A DNA stretch of 64,000 bases from Cryptomeria japonica (taxonomy: Eukaryota; Streptophyta; Pinopsida; Cupressales; Cupressaceae), in contig NC_081412.1 of the NCBI RefSeq assembly GCF_030272615.1, positions 688,950,083 through 689,014,082 of the forward strand. The letters are read 5' to 3'. This document shows positions 1 through 10,609 of this stretch, piece after piece. A program made the position numbers and the translations under genes. Under the pieces are notes generated by a model, which did not search any database, was not told where the DNA came from, and saw only the letters and a list, made by a program, of their open reading frames with translations. Numbering within the stretch: position 1 is the stretch's first letter; each line of letters begins with the position of its first letter.

Positions 1-2095
1 TATTGTGCAATATATATTCATCACTGAGCCTTATTATTGAACAATGGAGCTTAGCACATCAAGGTATAAGGAACCAAGATGTAAAGATATCTCATTGAAG
101 AAACAAACACGTAGCAGACAAGGAGAAAACAAAGAAAAAGATAATGCGCATCATAGCTCCTCTAGTCACTTGTAGACATCCTTGAGTAGCATAGGAACAA
201 TATCTGTCGCCAAATGATAAAAGATAAAGACTAACCCGGACAAAATTCAGCAGCTATACTGACCTTGTGCCTTCATTCTTAGTTGCTTGATGTGATGGTT
301 GATAATGTTTGATCTCAGAAAGTTGCAGACCCCGTTTAAGACTGACCTGTCTGATTTCGAGTGTATCCTCTTCTGTTTAAGACAAGATAATGATCACTTT
401 GACATGGATATGATACGATTGATAAGACAGTTTGATCAGTTGATTGCAGATGTTTAACTGGATAGTCGTATCCTTTGTTAACTTCATGTGAAGTGTTTGC
501 TGGATATCTGCTAGGGTATTTGTTTCTCACAATAAATTTTATTGCAAGTTTTTCTGATTAATTGATTTTCGACTTTTAGTTCTTTTCCAAGAGCTGTTTC
601 GATGTTTTTTGGATTATGTAGATCTATATTTGAATGTTTTTGAATGATTTTTTCAGGACTTTTTGCAGATGTTTTTGATTGATTTTTTCAGGATCATATT
701 TGAATGTTTTTGGGATTTTATGGTTCAAGACACTATATGAATGTTTTTGGTATATTTTAAGTTTTCACTGTTTTTGGATTTTGAGTTTTTCATTGTTTTT
801 TGGATTTTTTTAGGACTTTATTTGATTTTTAGGATTTTTTTCGGGACTTTATCTGATTTTTAGGATTTTTTCAAGACTTTATCTGATTTTTAGTATTTTT
901 TCAGGACTTTATCTAATTTTTAGTATTTTTTCAGGACTTTATCTGATTTTTAGGATTTTTTCAATTATGCCCCCAGTGTGCAGACCTGTATGACATGATG
1001 ATCTGTAGAATGTATGTGGAGACAAATGAACTTTTGACATGACCTATGTGAATGCAATATGCAGGATGAAGATGCATTTTCTATTCTAACAAGGTTGACA
1101 GTGTTTGTTTTTGCATTTGTACTACACCAATTGAAATGGAGGTGCAAAACATTTCATAGATAAGCAGTCAATCGATCCCTAAGGTCCCTTGGAACATTCA
1201 TCTCAACACACTTAGTGACTAGGATTTACAAATGGAGATGCGGAAAACTTCCCCATTGGTTCTTGAAACTTTGATCTTCATTTGCCCATGTGTGTGCAGA
1301 TGAGTTAATTCCTGCTCTTGTGTTCACTAAAGATCCTTAGCATCCTATATGACTAGCTACATGGATTATTCTAACTTCAAAAGCATCCCGAATAGAGCCT
1401 TGAGAGCTCCAACGAGGTTATAGACTATAATTTCTCAAATATTGCTCCATTGCCAATAGGCGTTCATAGCCCTAATGGAGTTACTTGCATGCTCCCATAG
1501 TCAAGCTTTTTTTTTTTTTTATCGCATTTGTATGTGTGATATTTCAACTATATATCATTGCTCTTTTTTTTTTGCCTTGAGATGGATATTTGGCATAGCT
1601 CTTTTTATTTTTATTTTCTTGCCTTGACTTGTAAGTAATGAAACCTACTTGGGTGTGATAATTACAGTGGCACTAAAGTAGAATTTTAGATTTTTCACTT
1701 GTCATATGATCAACTAGGTGTCTAGAATGAATTGGAGATCTTCTTAATATGTTTGAGATATAACAATTGATAGATTTTGGGTTAACGAGTCTCAAATAGT
1801 GAAATTGCTATCCAACCATAAGTAAAGCGTCGTCACAGGGTAATGTTGAAAATGAATGACCTTAGGACCTCAAAGACTTCATGTCCGAATATCTAAGAAA
1901 GGAAATGGCCCTTGTTTCCCTTAGATGCAAACGAATGATAAACTTGAATAGTTGCCTTGTTTTATTGATGCTACTATATGAAAATGTGGAAACTTTGTGA
2001 ATGCGATGCATTTAAAAAAAGAAACTACATGTAATGCAGATGTTTTAAATGATATGATATGCAATGCGGAAAGTAAAACCTAAACTACACAACCC
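1..2095 (-). other. Non-coding 3' part of outer element
   Basis: No gene is seen here. The stretch lies downstream of integrase in the sense of the outer element. It is T-rich on the plus strand between 540 and 960 and has poly-T runs near 1507-1520 and 1563-1572. A C-rich motif at 966-980, in sense a purine tract of the form GGGGGCAT, resembles a polypurine tract. The sequence to its left does not match the element's other LTR, so an LTR boundary cannot be claimed. Confidence 0.5.
805..964. repeat. 30-bp minisatellite, about five units
   Basis: The core GGACTTTATCTGATTTTTAG recurs with the GACTT word at 814, 845, 875, 905 and 935, a period of 30-31 bp. Units differ by only a few bases. The array ends at the C-rich motif that starts at 966. 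Confidence 0.9.
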
Positions 2096-3245
2096 TTAGG
2101 TATAATATCGCTTAAGGTGCATGTTGTTGATAGGGTCAGACAGTGGATCACCCTCCATGGTAGCCAAATTATATGCTCCATTGCCTATGACCCTTGTTAT
2201 AATGAAAGGACCTAGCCAGTTAGGTTCAAATTTCCCCGAACTTTCTCGTTCCGCTAGGTTCCTTTGATTCTCTTTAAGTACTAGATCTCCCACTTGAAAA
2301 GTTCATGGGCGGACTCATTTATTATAACTTTGTCTCAGTCTGTTTTGATATCCTTGTAGATGGTTAAATGTTGTTTGTCTTTTTTCATCAATGGTTTTGA
2401 GTTCTTGTAACCTTGCTACCTTGTAGTCTTCCTTTGATATGATGTTTTGTAAGGAGACTCTTGGAGACGGTATTTCTATTTCAATGGGGAGTATCGCCTT
2501 TGTCCCAGAGACCAAGGAATATGGTGTTGCTCCTATAGGTGTGCATACTCCTATTTTGTAGGCCCAAAGAGCAGGATTTAACTGGAGATGCCAGTCCCGT
2601 CCTGTGTCAGTGACTACTTTCTTAAGAATTTTCAGTATTGTTTTATTTGCAGCCTCTGCTTGTCCATTACTTTGTAATATGGCATGGCAAATCTCTATTG
2701 TATGTGGAATTTGTCACACAACTCTTTCACTTCCTGGTTTTTAAATGGACGCCCGTTATCTGTAACAAAGCACATTGGAACTCCGTATCTACATATAATG
2801 TAGTTGAGCATGAATTTTGCTATTTGCTTTTCATTAGTGTATGCTAGAGGAATTGCCTCAACCCATTTGGTAAAGTACTCAGTGGCTGTCAAGATGAACT
2901 TGTGCCCATTGGAAGAAGTAGGGTTGATTTTACCCGCTAGATCTAATCCCCATTGTGAAAATGACCATGGTGATGTAATGGTTTGAAGATCATGTGTTGG
3001 TGCATGAATAAGGTCTCCATGCATTTGGCATGGTTTACACTTCTATACATAGTTGTAAGCGTCCTTTTCCATGGTTGGCTAGTAATAACCTGTTCTCAAC
3101 AATTTCTATGACAATGGCGAACCGCTTTGGTGAGCCCCACAGATTCCATCATGGACTTCTTTCAAAGCAAGGTGTGCCTCATTCTCATCTAGGCATCAGA
3201 GAAGAGTCCCATCGAAACCCTTTCTATACAAAGTATCAGCTATAA
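2096..3245 (-). pseudogene. Integrase of outer Tat element (decayed)
   Basis: Minus-strand fragments encode the end of pol. The clearest block (3024-2695) has the catalytic-core opening WGLDLAGKI, then TATEYFTKWVEAIPL, and the second acidic residue in FVTDNGRPFKN. The zinc-binding H2C2 region lies above it (about 3240-3030) and keeps KCKPCQ, but with stops. The third catalytic Glu region (about 2690-2620) is out of frame. The C-terminal blocks 2515-2315 and 2293-2096 keep the GPF/Y-type motif NWLGPFIITRV and end at MHLKRYYT. At least three frameshifts or stops separate these pieces, so no active integrase can be made. The family role is insertion of the cDNA into the host chromosome. No chromodomain follows. 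Confidence 0.85.
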
Positions 3246-5330
3246 TGGTGTACTTAGATGCCAGACGAATAAATGTCTTCTTTTGATTCCTGGACAGATC
3301 CGGTGACATGTATTGAGTATGTAAATATGTATATATTTCATTGCACATACATAGTCTGATAGGGGAGCCTCATATGCAGGTAGCATCAACTGTTCTATGA
3401 TGAACTCAAACTGAGTTTCGTTAGTAGGCATATTCAGAAGAGATCCTATGGTTGCCATTGCATATGCTGCCTTGTTTTGTATCCTTGGGATTTGTTCGAA
3501 TGCAATTTTATTGAAGTGCTCCTTGTAATCTTTGACCAACTTCTTATAAGGCATGAGTTTGTCATCCTTCATGTTGTAATCATCATTGACCTGGTTTATA
3601 ATCAACTGTGAATCACCATAGACCTGTAACTCTTGTATTTTCCATTGTACAGCTGTACAAAGCCCTATGAGGAAAGCTTCATATTCAGCCATATTATTGG
3701 TGCATTGGAAATTGATCCTAAATGAATTAGGTATAACATCCCCTTGAGGAGCAATAAAGAGAATTCCTACTCCAGATCCGTGACTTGTATATGACCCATC
3801 AAAGTATAACTTCCACATTACTGAAGCAGTTAATGTAAACACGGATTCATCTGGAAAGTCTATAAGCAACAGGTGATTGTCTTGTATAGGAGCCTTTGCT
3901 AATTGATCTGCTATAATTTTTCCCTTGATGGCTTTTCTATCTATGTATTCTATATCAAACTCACTCAAGATCATAACCCACTTAGCCAATCGCTCGATCA
4001 ATGTTGCTCTGCTCAATAGGTATTTGAGTGGGTCAAAACATGCAATGAGTTGTACCTTATGACTCAACATCAATGTCTGAGCTTTTGGGATGTAAATATT
4101 ACTGCTAAGCATGCTCGCTCTATGGGGCTATAATTAAGCTCATAGCTGATCAGAGTCCTACTTATATTATAAATGGCTCTTTTTTTGCCATTTTTATCAT
4201 GTTGTGCCAATAGAGCTCCTAGAGCTGAGTGCGTTGCTGATATGTATAATAATAGAGGTTGTCCCAGAGTAGGAGATATTAACACTGGTGTGTTCAAAAG
4301 ATAATCTTTCAGAGCTTGGAAAGCTTCCTGGTATTGTTCTGTCCATTTAAAAGTAACTCCTTTCCTGAGTAAATGCTGGAATGGGCAACACTTATCTGCC
4401 AACTGTGCTATGAATCTCCTTATGGATTGCAGTCTTCATTGTAACCCTCTGAGTTGTTTAAGTGTTGATGGAGGTTGCATATCAATGATTGCCTTGACCT
4501 TGGAAGGGTCTATTTCAATTCCTTTGTTTGATACTATAAACCCTAACAATTTATCTGTTGTTACGCCAAACACACACTTCTTCGAGTTTAATCTGACATT
4601 ATATTATTCCAACCGATCAAATATCTATGTAAGAACTGCAAGGTGACTTTCTCTTGTGTGTGATTTAGCCAATATGTCATCCACGCAATCTTCCATTATG
4701 TTATGGATCATGTCATGAAACAATGTTGTCATGGCTCTTTGGTATGTTGCTCCAACATTTTTGAGACCAAATGGCATCACATTCCAGCAGTATGTTCCCC
4801 ATGGGCATGTAAAGGCCATTTTATGTTGATCTTCTGGTGCAATTTTAATCTGGTTGTATCCTGAAAAACCATCCATTAAGGATAGCATCTCATTTCCAGC
4901 TGTTAGGTCAACTATCATGTCAATATTGGGTAGTGGAAAGTCATCCTTAGGACAAGCTTTATTTAGATCCCGAAAATTAGTGCAGATTCTTATGCCTCTT
5001 GTGGGCTTAGTCACAAGTACCAGGTTGGATATCCATTTCGCATAGTCAATAGGTCTAATAAAACCTACATCCAACAACTTTTGTAGTTCTATTTTAACCA
5101 GTAATGTGATACTTGGATGTATTTTTCTCAATTTTTGCTTGTAAGGTTTAACTCTCGGTATCAAAGGTAAGTGATGCAACACTAATTCAGAGTCTAAACC
5201 TGGCATATTTGAATAGGACCAACCAAAGTTGATAGGTCATTGCTTGAAAAAATGAATGAATCTGTCTTTTTCTTCTTTGCTTAGTGATTTTGCCAAATGG
5301 ATGTTATGTACAACCTCCCCTTCTGCTACG
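3240..5330 (-). pseudogene. Reverse transcriptase and RNase H of outer Tat element (decayed)
   Basis: The RT block (5206-4625) has DFPLPNIDMIVD, the catalytic MDGFSGYNQI and MPFGLKN. The second catalytic motif reads CVDD rather than the usual YVDD. After a frameshift near 4625, the connection and first RNase H (4402-4070) keep YISATHSALGALLAQHD. The ORF at 4112-3240 holds a second, archaeal-type RNase H with YFDGSYTSHGSG, NNMAEYEAF and VYGDSQLIINQV. Dual RNase H is established for the Tat lineage. The upper end is cut at 5330 by the insertion of the inner element, and the gene resumes at 18018. An in-frame stop also lies near 5236. Confidence 0.88.
5326..5330. repeat. Target site duplication (left), CTACG
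   Basis: CTACG directly precedes the TGTGTGGGGG terminus of the inner element. The same five bases follow its other end at 18013-18017. Five bp is the usual Ty3/gypsy target size. Confidence 0.97.
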
Positions 5331-6959
5331 TGTGTGGGGGAAAAAGCGAGACTAGGCTAACATGTCCTAATCCTATCTTTTGTCACACATTACGAAATAC
5401 GAAAGAGCCTAGAGGTATCACACAATTGGCTACTTCTTTTTGTGAAAGAGAGAGCCACGGGCTACCTATTAGGGTTTCTATTCCTTTGTTGTAATTGAAA
5501 GGTAAGATTATGCAAGTTCAATTCCTAACCCCAAAATGCAAGTATGAACTAATAACAAGATTGCAGAATTGAACTTAAACAATGGAAAGCTGTAAATACA
5601 AAGATAAGACAAGAATGCAAATGCGTACCCAGAGTCAAAATCTGAATGGAAATGTTCGGGACGGGGGTGCGGGCGCCACTGTCCTGATTCTGCACTTGAA
5701 ACTGTTGTTTTGCACTCTGGAAAACTATTGGAAATGTTGTCTGTCCGGAGGACCAAGGCGCCCAGCGCCCTTGTCCCAGGGACCAGGGCGCCTAGCGCCC
5801 CTATCCTGGCAGGACCAGGGCGCCCCATGCCCCTGTCCTAGTCTTCTGCTCTGAAACTTGGTGTGTGGTTCCGTCTCCGTCTGCTTCTTTCGGATCTGCA
5901 ACTTGCGGCGTCGTCTGAATCCCAAAATCTGCACTTATATCTGAAAAAGGTGTTTGCGTAGCTATATAGGGTTTTGCCTTAGTCAAACCCCCGCTTTGGT
6001 GATTTCCACCTCCACGAATAGCCAAGTTGTATTGTAAAAGTAATGTGTGTGCAGACCTTGTGTGTGTGCAAGATCTAAAATGCAATTAAGCAAACTAGAG
6101 CAACCTAGAAAGTAAACCCTAATTGCTTGTAAATGACAATGTAAATGCTCCAAATCAAGATGCCAAGTGATCTAAAGCATGAATGTAAGTGATATAATGA
6201 GGCTTATGTAAAGACATGAAAACAACATGAAATCATACCCAACCCCAAGGGAGGGGTACAAGCCAATCTTCAGTCAGTGATCCCTTATTGCTCTTCAATG
6301 CCTTCAAAACCCTAAGTGAATGAATGGATTTGATGAATGCTTGGAGAATGAATGTTGAGAGTTGTTGAAGTCTTCAAAGATCTGCTCTTTCGCTGCATAT
6401 GAGGTTCCTGAAAACAAAATTCGGATCCTTTCAAATGAAGAAAGAGAGCTCTTATGTATGAAACCCTAGGTCTTAATTCCAACTTTTGGCCGACCTAGAG
6501 ATTGAATATCCCGCCAATTTCTTGGGGTTAAGCTTTATTTTATGATTGGATCGTGCTCCTAAAATTTCGGGAAAAATGTCTGGGACCGTGTGCACTCCGG
6601 GCGCCATGGTCCCGACAACTTTTCACCAAATTTTCAGGGCCGTTAGATATGATGATTTTAGAGAGAATCCCGAAGTTACAGGTGATTTCGAGATGTTTTG
6701 ACCCCCGAAATCAAGCCCCCAAGCTCAGAATAGGGCCTAATTAGGGTTTTTGATTAAGTGATGTATTGGAGGAATAAAATGAAAGGGCCCGACTTTATGA
6801 TGTGGAAGATGATGAAATAGAACCTTTAGACCTAATTAATTTGATTAATTAAGTGCTAAAGGGGAAATGAAATGCAAAATGCAACTGCGCCAAGGCGGGT
6901 GCTAAACTAGGTGTGAAATTGTACTGCTTTAGCAAGTGCGTACAATTTATGATGTTACA
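5331..6959 (-). repeat. 3' LTR of inner Tat element
   Basis: On the plus strand it starts TGTGTGGGGGAAAAAGCGAG and ends GATGTTACA, matching 16363-18012 along its length. It contains a GC-rich stretch (about 5740-5840) of repeated GGCGCC-type and CCAGGGCG-type words, and the 15-mer GGGCGCCATGGTCCC at 6599-6613. The short ORFs inside it on both strands are shared by both LTR copies and are not genes. Confidence 0.97.
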
Positions 6960-6979
6960 TTTAGCCCCCACTTTAGCGG
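6960..6979 (-). promoter_or_regulatory. Polypurine tract of inner element
   Basis: Directly beside the 3' LTR, the minus strand reads AAAGTGGGGGCTAAA before the LTR start TGTAAC. This purine run is the expected primer for plus-strand DNA synthesis. The short spacer to 7581 holds further C-rich words (7070, 7186) and no gene. Confidence 0.85.
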
Positions 6980-7581
6980 TCATATGAGTACTACGTGCAT
7001 ATGCAAGCTAAAGTACAAAAAAGTAAACATTATTTGAAAAAGGATATATCCATAAGTTGTCGGACGAAGCCCCCAGTGGTATCTGCAGTACATAGTTAGG
7101 AACCGCACCCTACAAAACACACGTTAGATCACAAAATCACCTAATGTTTACTAAGGAAAGTGATGAAATTTGCAAGTAGCTATATGCCCCCCCTGTTTCG
7201 GCTTGCTTATTAGGGAGGTGAAACAGGGTAACATGTTTACTTATGACAAATTGTGTAAGAGAGTATTGATGAGGGATGTTCACTAAAAAGGCTTCATCAG
7301 AGCACTTTTTGGAACATCCCGAGAGTAGGGGAATGAAAATACGATTCCTATGCAACAAACGGTTCGAAAATCGCATCTCCCAAACTCAAGTTATGATGAA
7401 ATGAGTGAAAGAGGAAAATTAGGGTTTTGAAAGTAACGGTAAAGGAGTGAAAGTATATACCTTGAAAGTGACATTTGCATTTGTCACTTTGTTGATTCTA
7501 AGCACTATTCATTACAGCGGAGCCCACATAGCCATCATCATGCCTTCACGATGACCGGAGCGTCCCACGAGGATTGAGATC

Positions 7582-10013
7582 ATGCGACAAGCCGTGATCG
7601 ACGACGAGCCACTAGACGAGGTGAGTTGACTGAACGTTGACTTTTGATTTTCTGCATTTGACTTTCTGTGATCATTTGCGGGCCCTGGAACCTGACCCTG
7701 GGTCCCACCCAGGGCACCATGGTCCCTGTGGGGTGCCATGGTCCCTTCAGGGCGCCATGGTCCCTGTGGGGCGCCATGGTCCCCTCAGGGTGCCATGGTC
7801 CTTGACAGGGCGCCATGGTCCCAATCAGGACTTGGCGAGAGATGTCAGGGTTAGCATACGATGTTCGACAGTTTGCACGGATGATTTTGATGATTGAGTA
7901 CTGATTATAGTTATGTTTTTGTGATGCAGGGTCTCCCGTACATGAGAGAGCACACGGCGGGGCAGATTCTTCGCAGTTTGCGTGATCAGATTCCCCAACT
8001 GACTCAGGCAGAGAGAGACACATTGTCGATGGTAGGTTTGTGGTCTATGATTCTTATGCTGGCCATTCGATTTCATCCCGTGATGCTGATGGCACTCATG
8101 GAGCGATGGGATCCTGACACATGCACGTTCCAACTTCCAGTAGGGGAGATGACGGTGACACTTGAGGATGTGTACCGCATTCTTCGCCTACCGATCAGAG
8201 GAGCTACCGTGACATATGCGACCGATCGATCAGTAGAGGATCATCAGAGGGAGTAGGTATATTGCATAGGGAGAGTCATGCCGAGTGAGACGAGAGGTCG
8301 TATCATGGTCAGCTAGCTCTTACATCCTACAGGAGAGAAGCCCCTCATGAGACGTCTTATGATAGCCATCATTGCACTAGCTGTCTGCCCTAATGGGCGA
8401 GGTACGCACATGCATGGGGGTCTCACATGGTGCATCAGGGCTATGGAGAGGCATAGGAGAGTATACGCCTGGGGTCGGAGTATGCTTGCACATCTCTATC
8501 ACGACCTTGAGGAGTATGTTTTTGGACAGGGTTGCAGCTTGATGACATGCACACTTCTGTAGGTGTGGATATTTGAGCACTTTACATGCACCAGGCCTGT
8601 CGGCTATCCGATGAGTGCGGCTAGCGAGCGACCTAGGGTATTTGCTTATCCACTTACCAGGGAGTGGAGATTTGGAGATCTATTGTATTGGAGAGTGACA
8701 TTTGACAGATTGACAGCTGAGGTGACTGTGTGGAGACCATATCTGCGGATGCACAGATGGGATGGGATGGAGAGACAGTTAGCATGCTTACAGAGGAAGC
8801 GCCTACTGAGAGGGCGATATCCACACATCATAGTCTCATTCTACTTTGACCAAGTACGGAGGCAGTTTGGGCTAGAGCAGTGTGTTCCAACCAATGTGCC
8901 CATCTACACTCGACACTCACGAGTCCTTCCCAGACCCAGAGCAGTAGCGAGACCGACGATAGATGATATCGAAATCACAGATATAGAGGGGTCCGACCAG
9001 GATGTGGTCACTAATTATGCTGCAGACCCCGGGGCACAACACAGGTATCTCTCATAGTTTATGAGATCATACCCAGGGCCTATCTTTCCACCAGATCACC
9101 CGACAGGCCATCCAGGTCCATGGAGGCATAGAGATCGAGATGAGGATCAGGGATCCAGATCAGAGGAGCCAGAGGAGGGAGAGGGTCATGAGGAGGCAGG
9201 AGGTCCTGATCCGCCTATAGGAGATCAGCCTAGTGCTGAGGAGGAGGAGGATGAGGATGACGACGAGGAGGAGAGAGATGATGATGAGGAGAACGAGGAT
9301 GCAGATGAGGAGGAGGATAGAGATGATGAGGAGGAGTCAGATGCAGCTCCTCACCATTCAGGAGATGATACCATAGCCTTAGATCCTCCTGTTATTCCCC
9401 AGAAGGGGGAACACAAGGTGATACGGAGACCTGTACCTATCGCGCACAGATCGTTCGAGCGTGGGGAGCCTAGTAGTTCCCAGTCACAGATGCTTCCATA
9501 TCATGATCCCTACTGGCATGAGGGAGATCCAGGTATAGTAGGTTTATATTGATTGATTAATGTTTTGATGATATAAAATGGTACTAACACAAAATCTGTT
9601 CTACTGCTACAGCTAATGTGCAGGAGTGGCGCTCCTTGATCCAACAAGCAGTGACAGATATCTCCACGATAGCGCAGATCCCTAGTTCCTCACAGGTTGC
9701 TTATAGACCTCAAGGGAACGCGGGTTGGCATGATGATTTGTTTTCCCCATTTTGAGTACAGGTAGAAATATGGAGGGAGAGAGAGCGGGCTCTATCAGAG
9801 GACCTTCAGCGGGCACAGCATGATCTAGCAGCAGCTCAGGCCGAGGCTACCTCGTATCGCGCGATCCTTATGGATAGGGATCGTAGGAGTTCCTCTCAGA
9901 GCCATTCACGATCTATATCACGATATACCCCTATGGGTCCACCTGCACGGCCGGATCAGGAGGGAGCATCTAGTCGTCACTCTCCAGCCACTAGCCCTAG
10001 GGATAGGAGATGA
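7582..10013 (+). pseudogene. Plant mobile domain (PMD) protein, antisense inside the inner Tat element
   Basis: A three-exon model fits: 7582-7620, 7930-9532 and 9613-10013. Introns are GT-AG (7621-7929 and 9533-9612) and the frame is kept across both. The product has a short N-terminus MRQAVIDDEPLDE, then a PMD-like domain. Family features include PVGEMTVTLEDVYRILRLPI, the helical block with EYVFGQGCSLM, and WIFEHF in place of the WAWERF-like motif. An acidic Glu/Asp tract (about 9235-9345), a coiled segment and an Arg/Ser-rich tail follow. Five in-frame stops (TAG at 8254, 8314, 8560 and 9055; TGA at 9753) make this copy a pseudogene, yet reading frame and splice sites survive, so decay is recent. 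PMD proteins (MAIN/MAIL1 family) act in silencing and genome stability in Arabidopsis, and some plant transposons carry them. The strand is opposite to pol. Family call fairly sure; role in the element is inference. Confidence 0.82.
7705..7825. repeat. 19-bp GC-rich minisatellite in PMD intron 1
   Basis: Six units of the type AGGGCGCCATGGTCCCTGT, with CCATGG at 7717, 7736, 7755, 7774, 7793 and 7813. It lies inside intron 1 of the antisense gene. The word GGGCGCCATGGTCCC is also present in the element's own LTR (6599-6613). Confidence 0.93.
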
Positions 10014-10609
10014 TCTTATGATGTAGGGTAGGTCACATTTTGGGTGTATAGGGACCTACCTTTGTATATTGATCCACACACATATATATATATACATGCT
10101 TCTTTGTCTCAAACGTGTTATCTTTAATGTCTAAAACAATGTGTATTTTGATTAAAATTAATACATTTGGTAGATGTACATGTATGTTCTGAATCTAATT
10201 TCCATGTGATTGATTTCTCAATGCTCCATGATTAAATTGATACATGTGTGAATTAAAATATTTGATCAAGTACTACATTGATGATAAGGAAGAAAGTATG
10301 TATTAAGCCTACGAATCATATAACTAATGTGATTTAATTTGAGTTTAAACACAACATGATACGATTCAACTTAACACATAAAGATATTGTATAATATGTC
10401 AACATAATGAAAAATGTAAATCTTTTGCAATTTACATAAATGAATTCAAGACAAACCATAAAGTAAAGAAACACACTTGTCAGGAACGAAGCAATATCGA
10501 TTAAACAAAACATCATTTAATTCTATTTGCTCTAACAAAGATATGTTAACATATTATCCAATTTTGAAGAAGTAAGGAAGGAAATAGATAAATGATGGGG
10601 AATGAGGAA
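10014..10609. other. AT-rich spacer between PMD gene and pol
   Basis: Convergent 3' ends meet here: the PMD gene stops at 10013 and pol stops at 10610 on the other strand. The stretch is AT-rich, with an alternating TA run near 10083-10095, and has no convincing ORF. It probably serves as the 3' end of the antisense transcript. Confidence 0.6.

Noticed and set aside
5582-6085. Short ORFs on both strands in the inner LTRs (also 16540-17119)
   Set aside because: They are present in both LTR copies, composed of GC-rich repeats, and match no protein. LTRs do not code here.
7512-8133. Minus-strand ORFs over the PMD gene's 5' part
   Set aside because: They are antisense to the PMD exons and the GC-rich minisatellite, with no domain. 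The plus strand explains the region.
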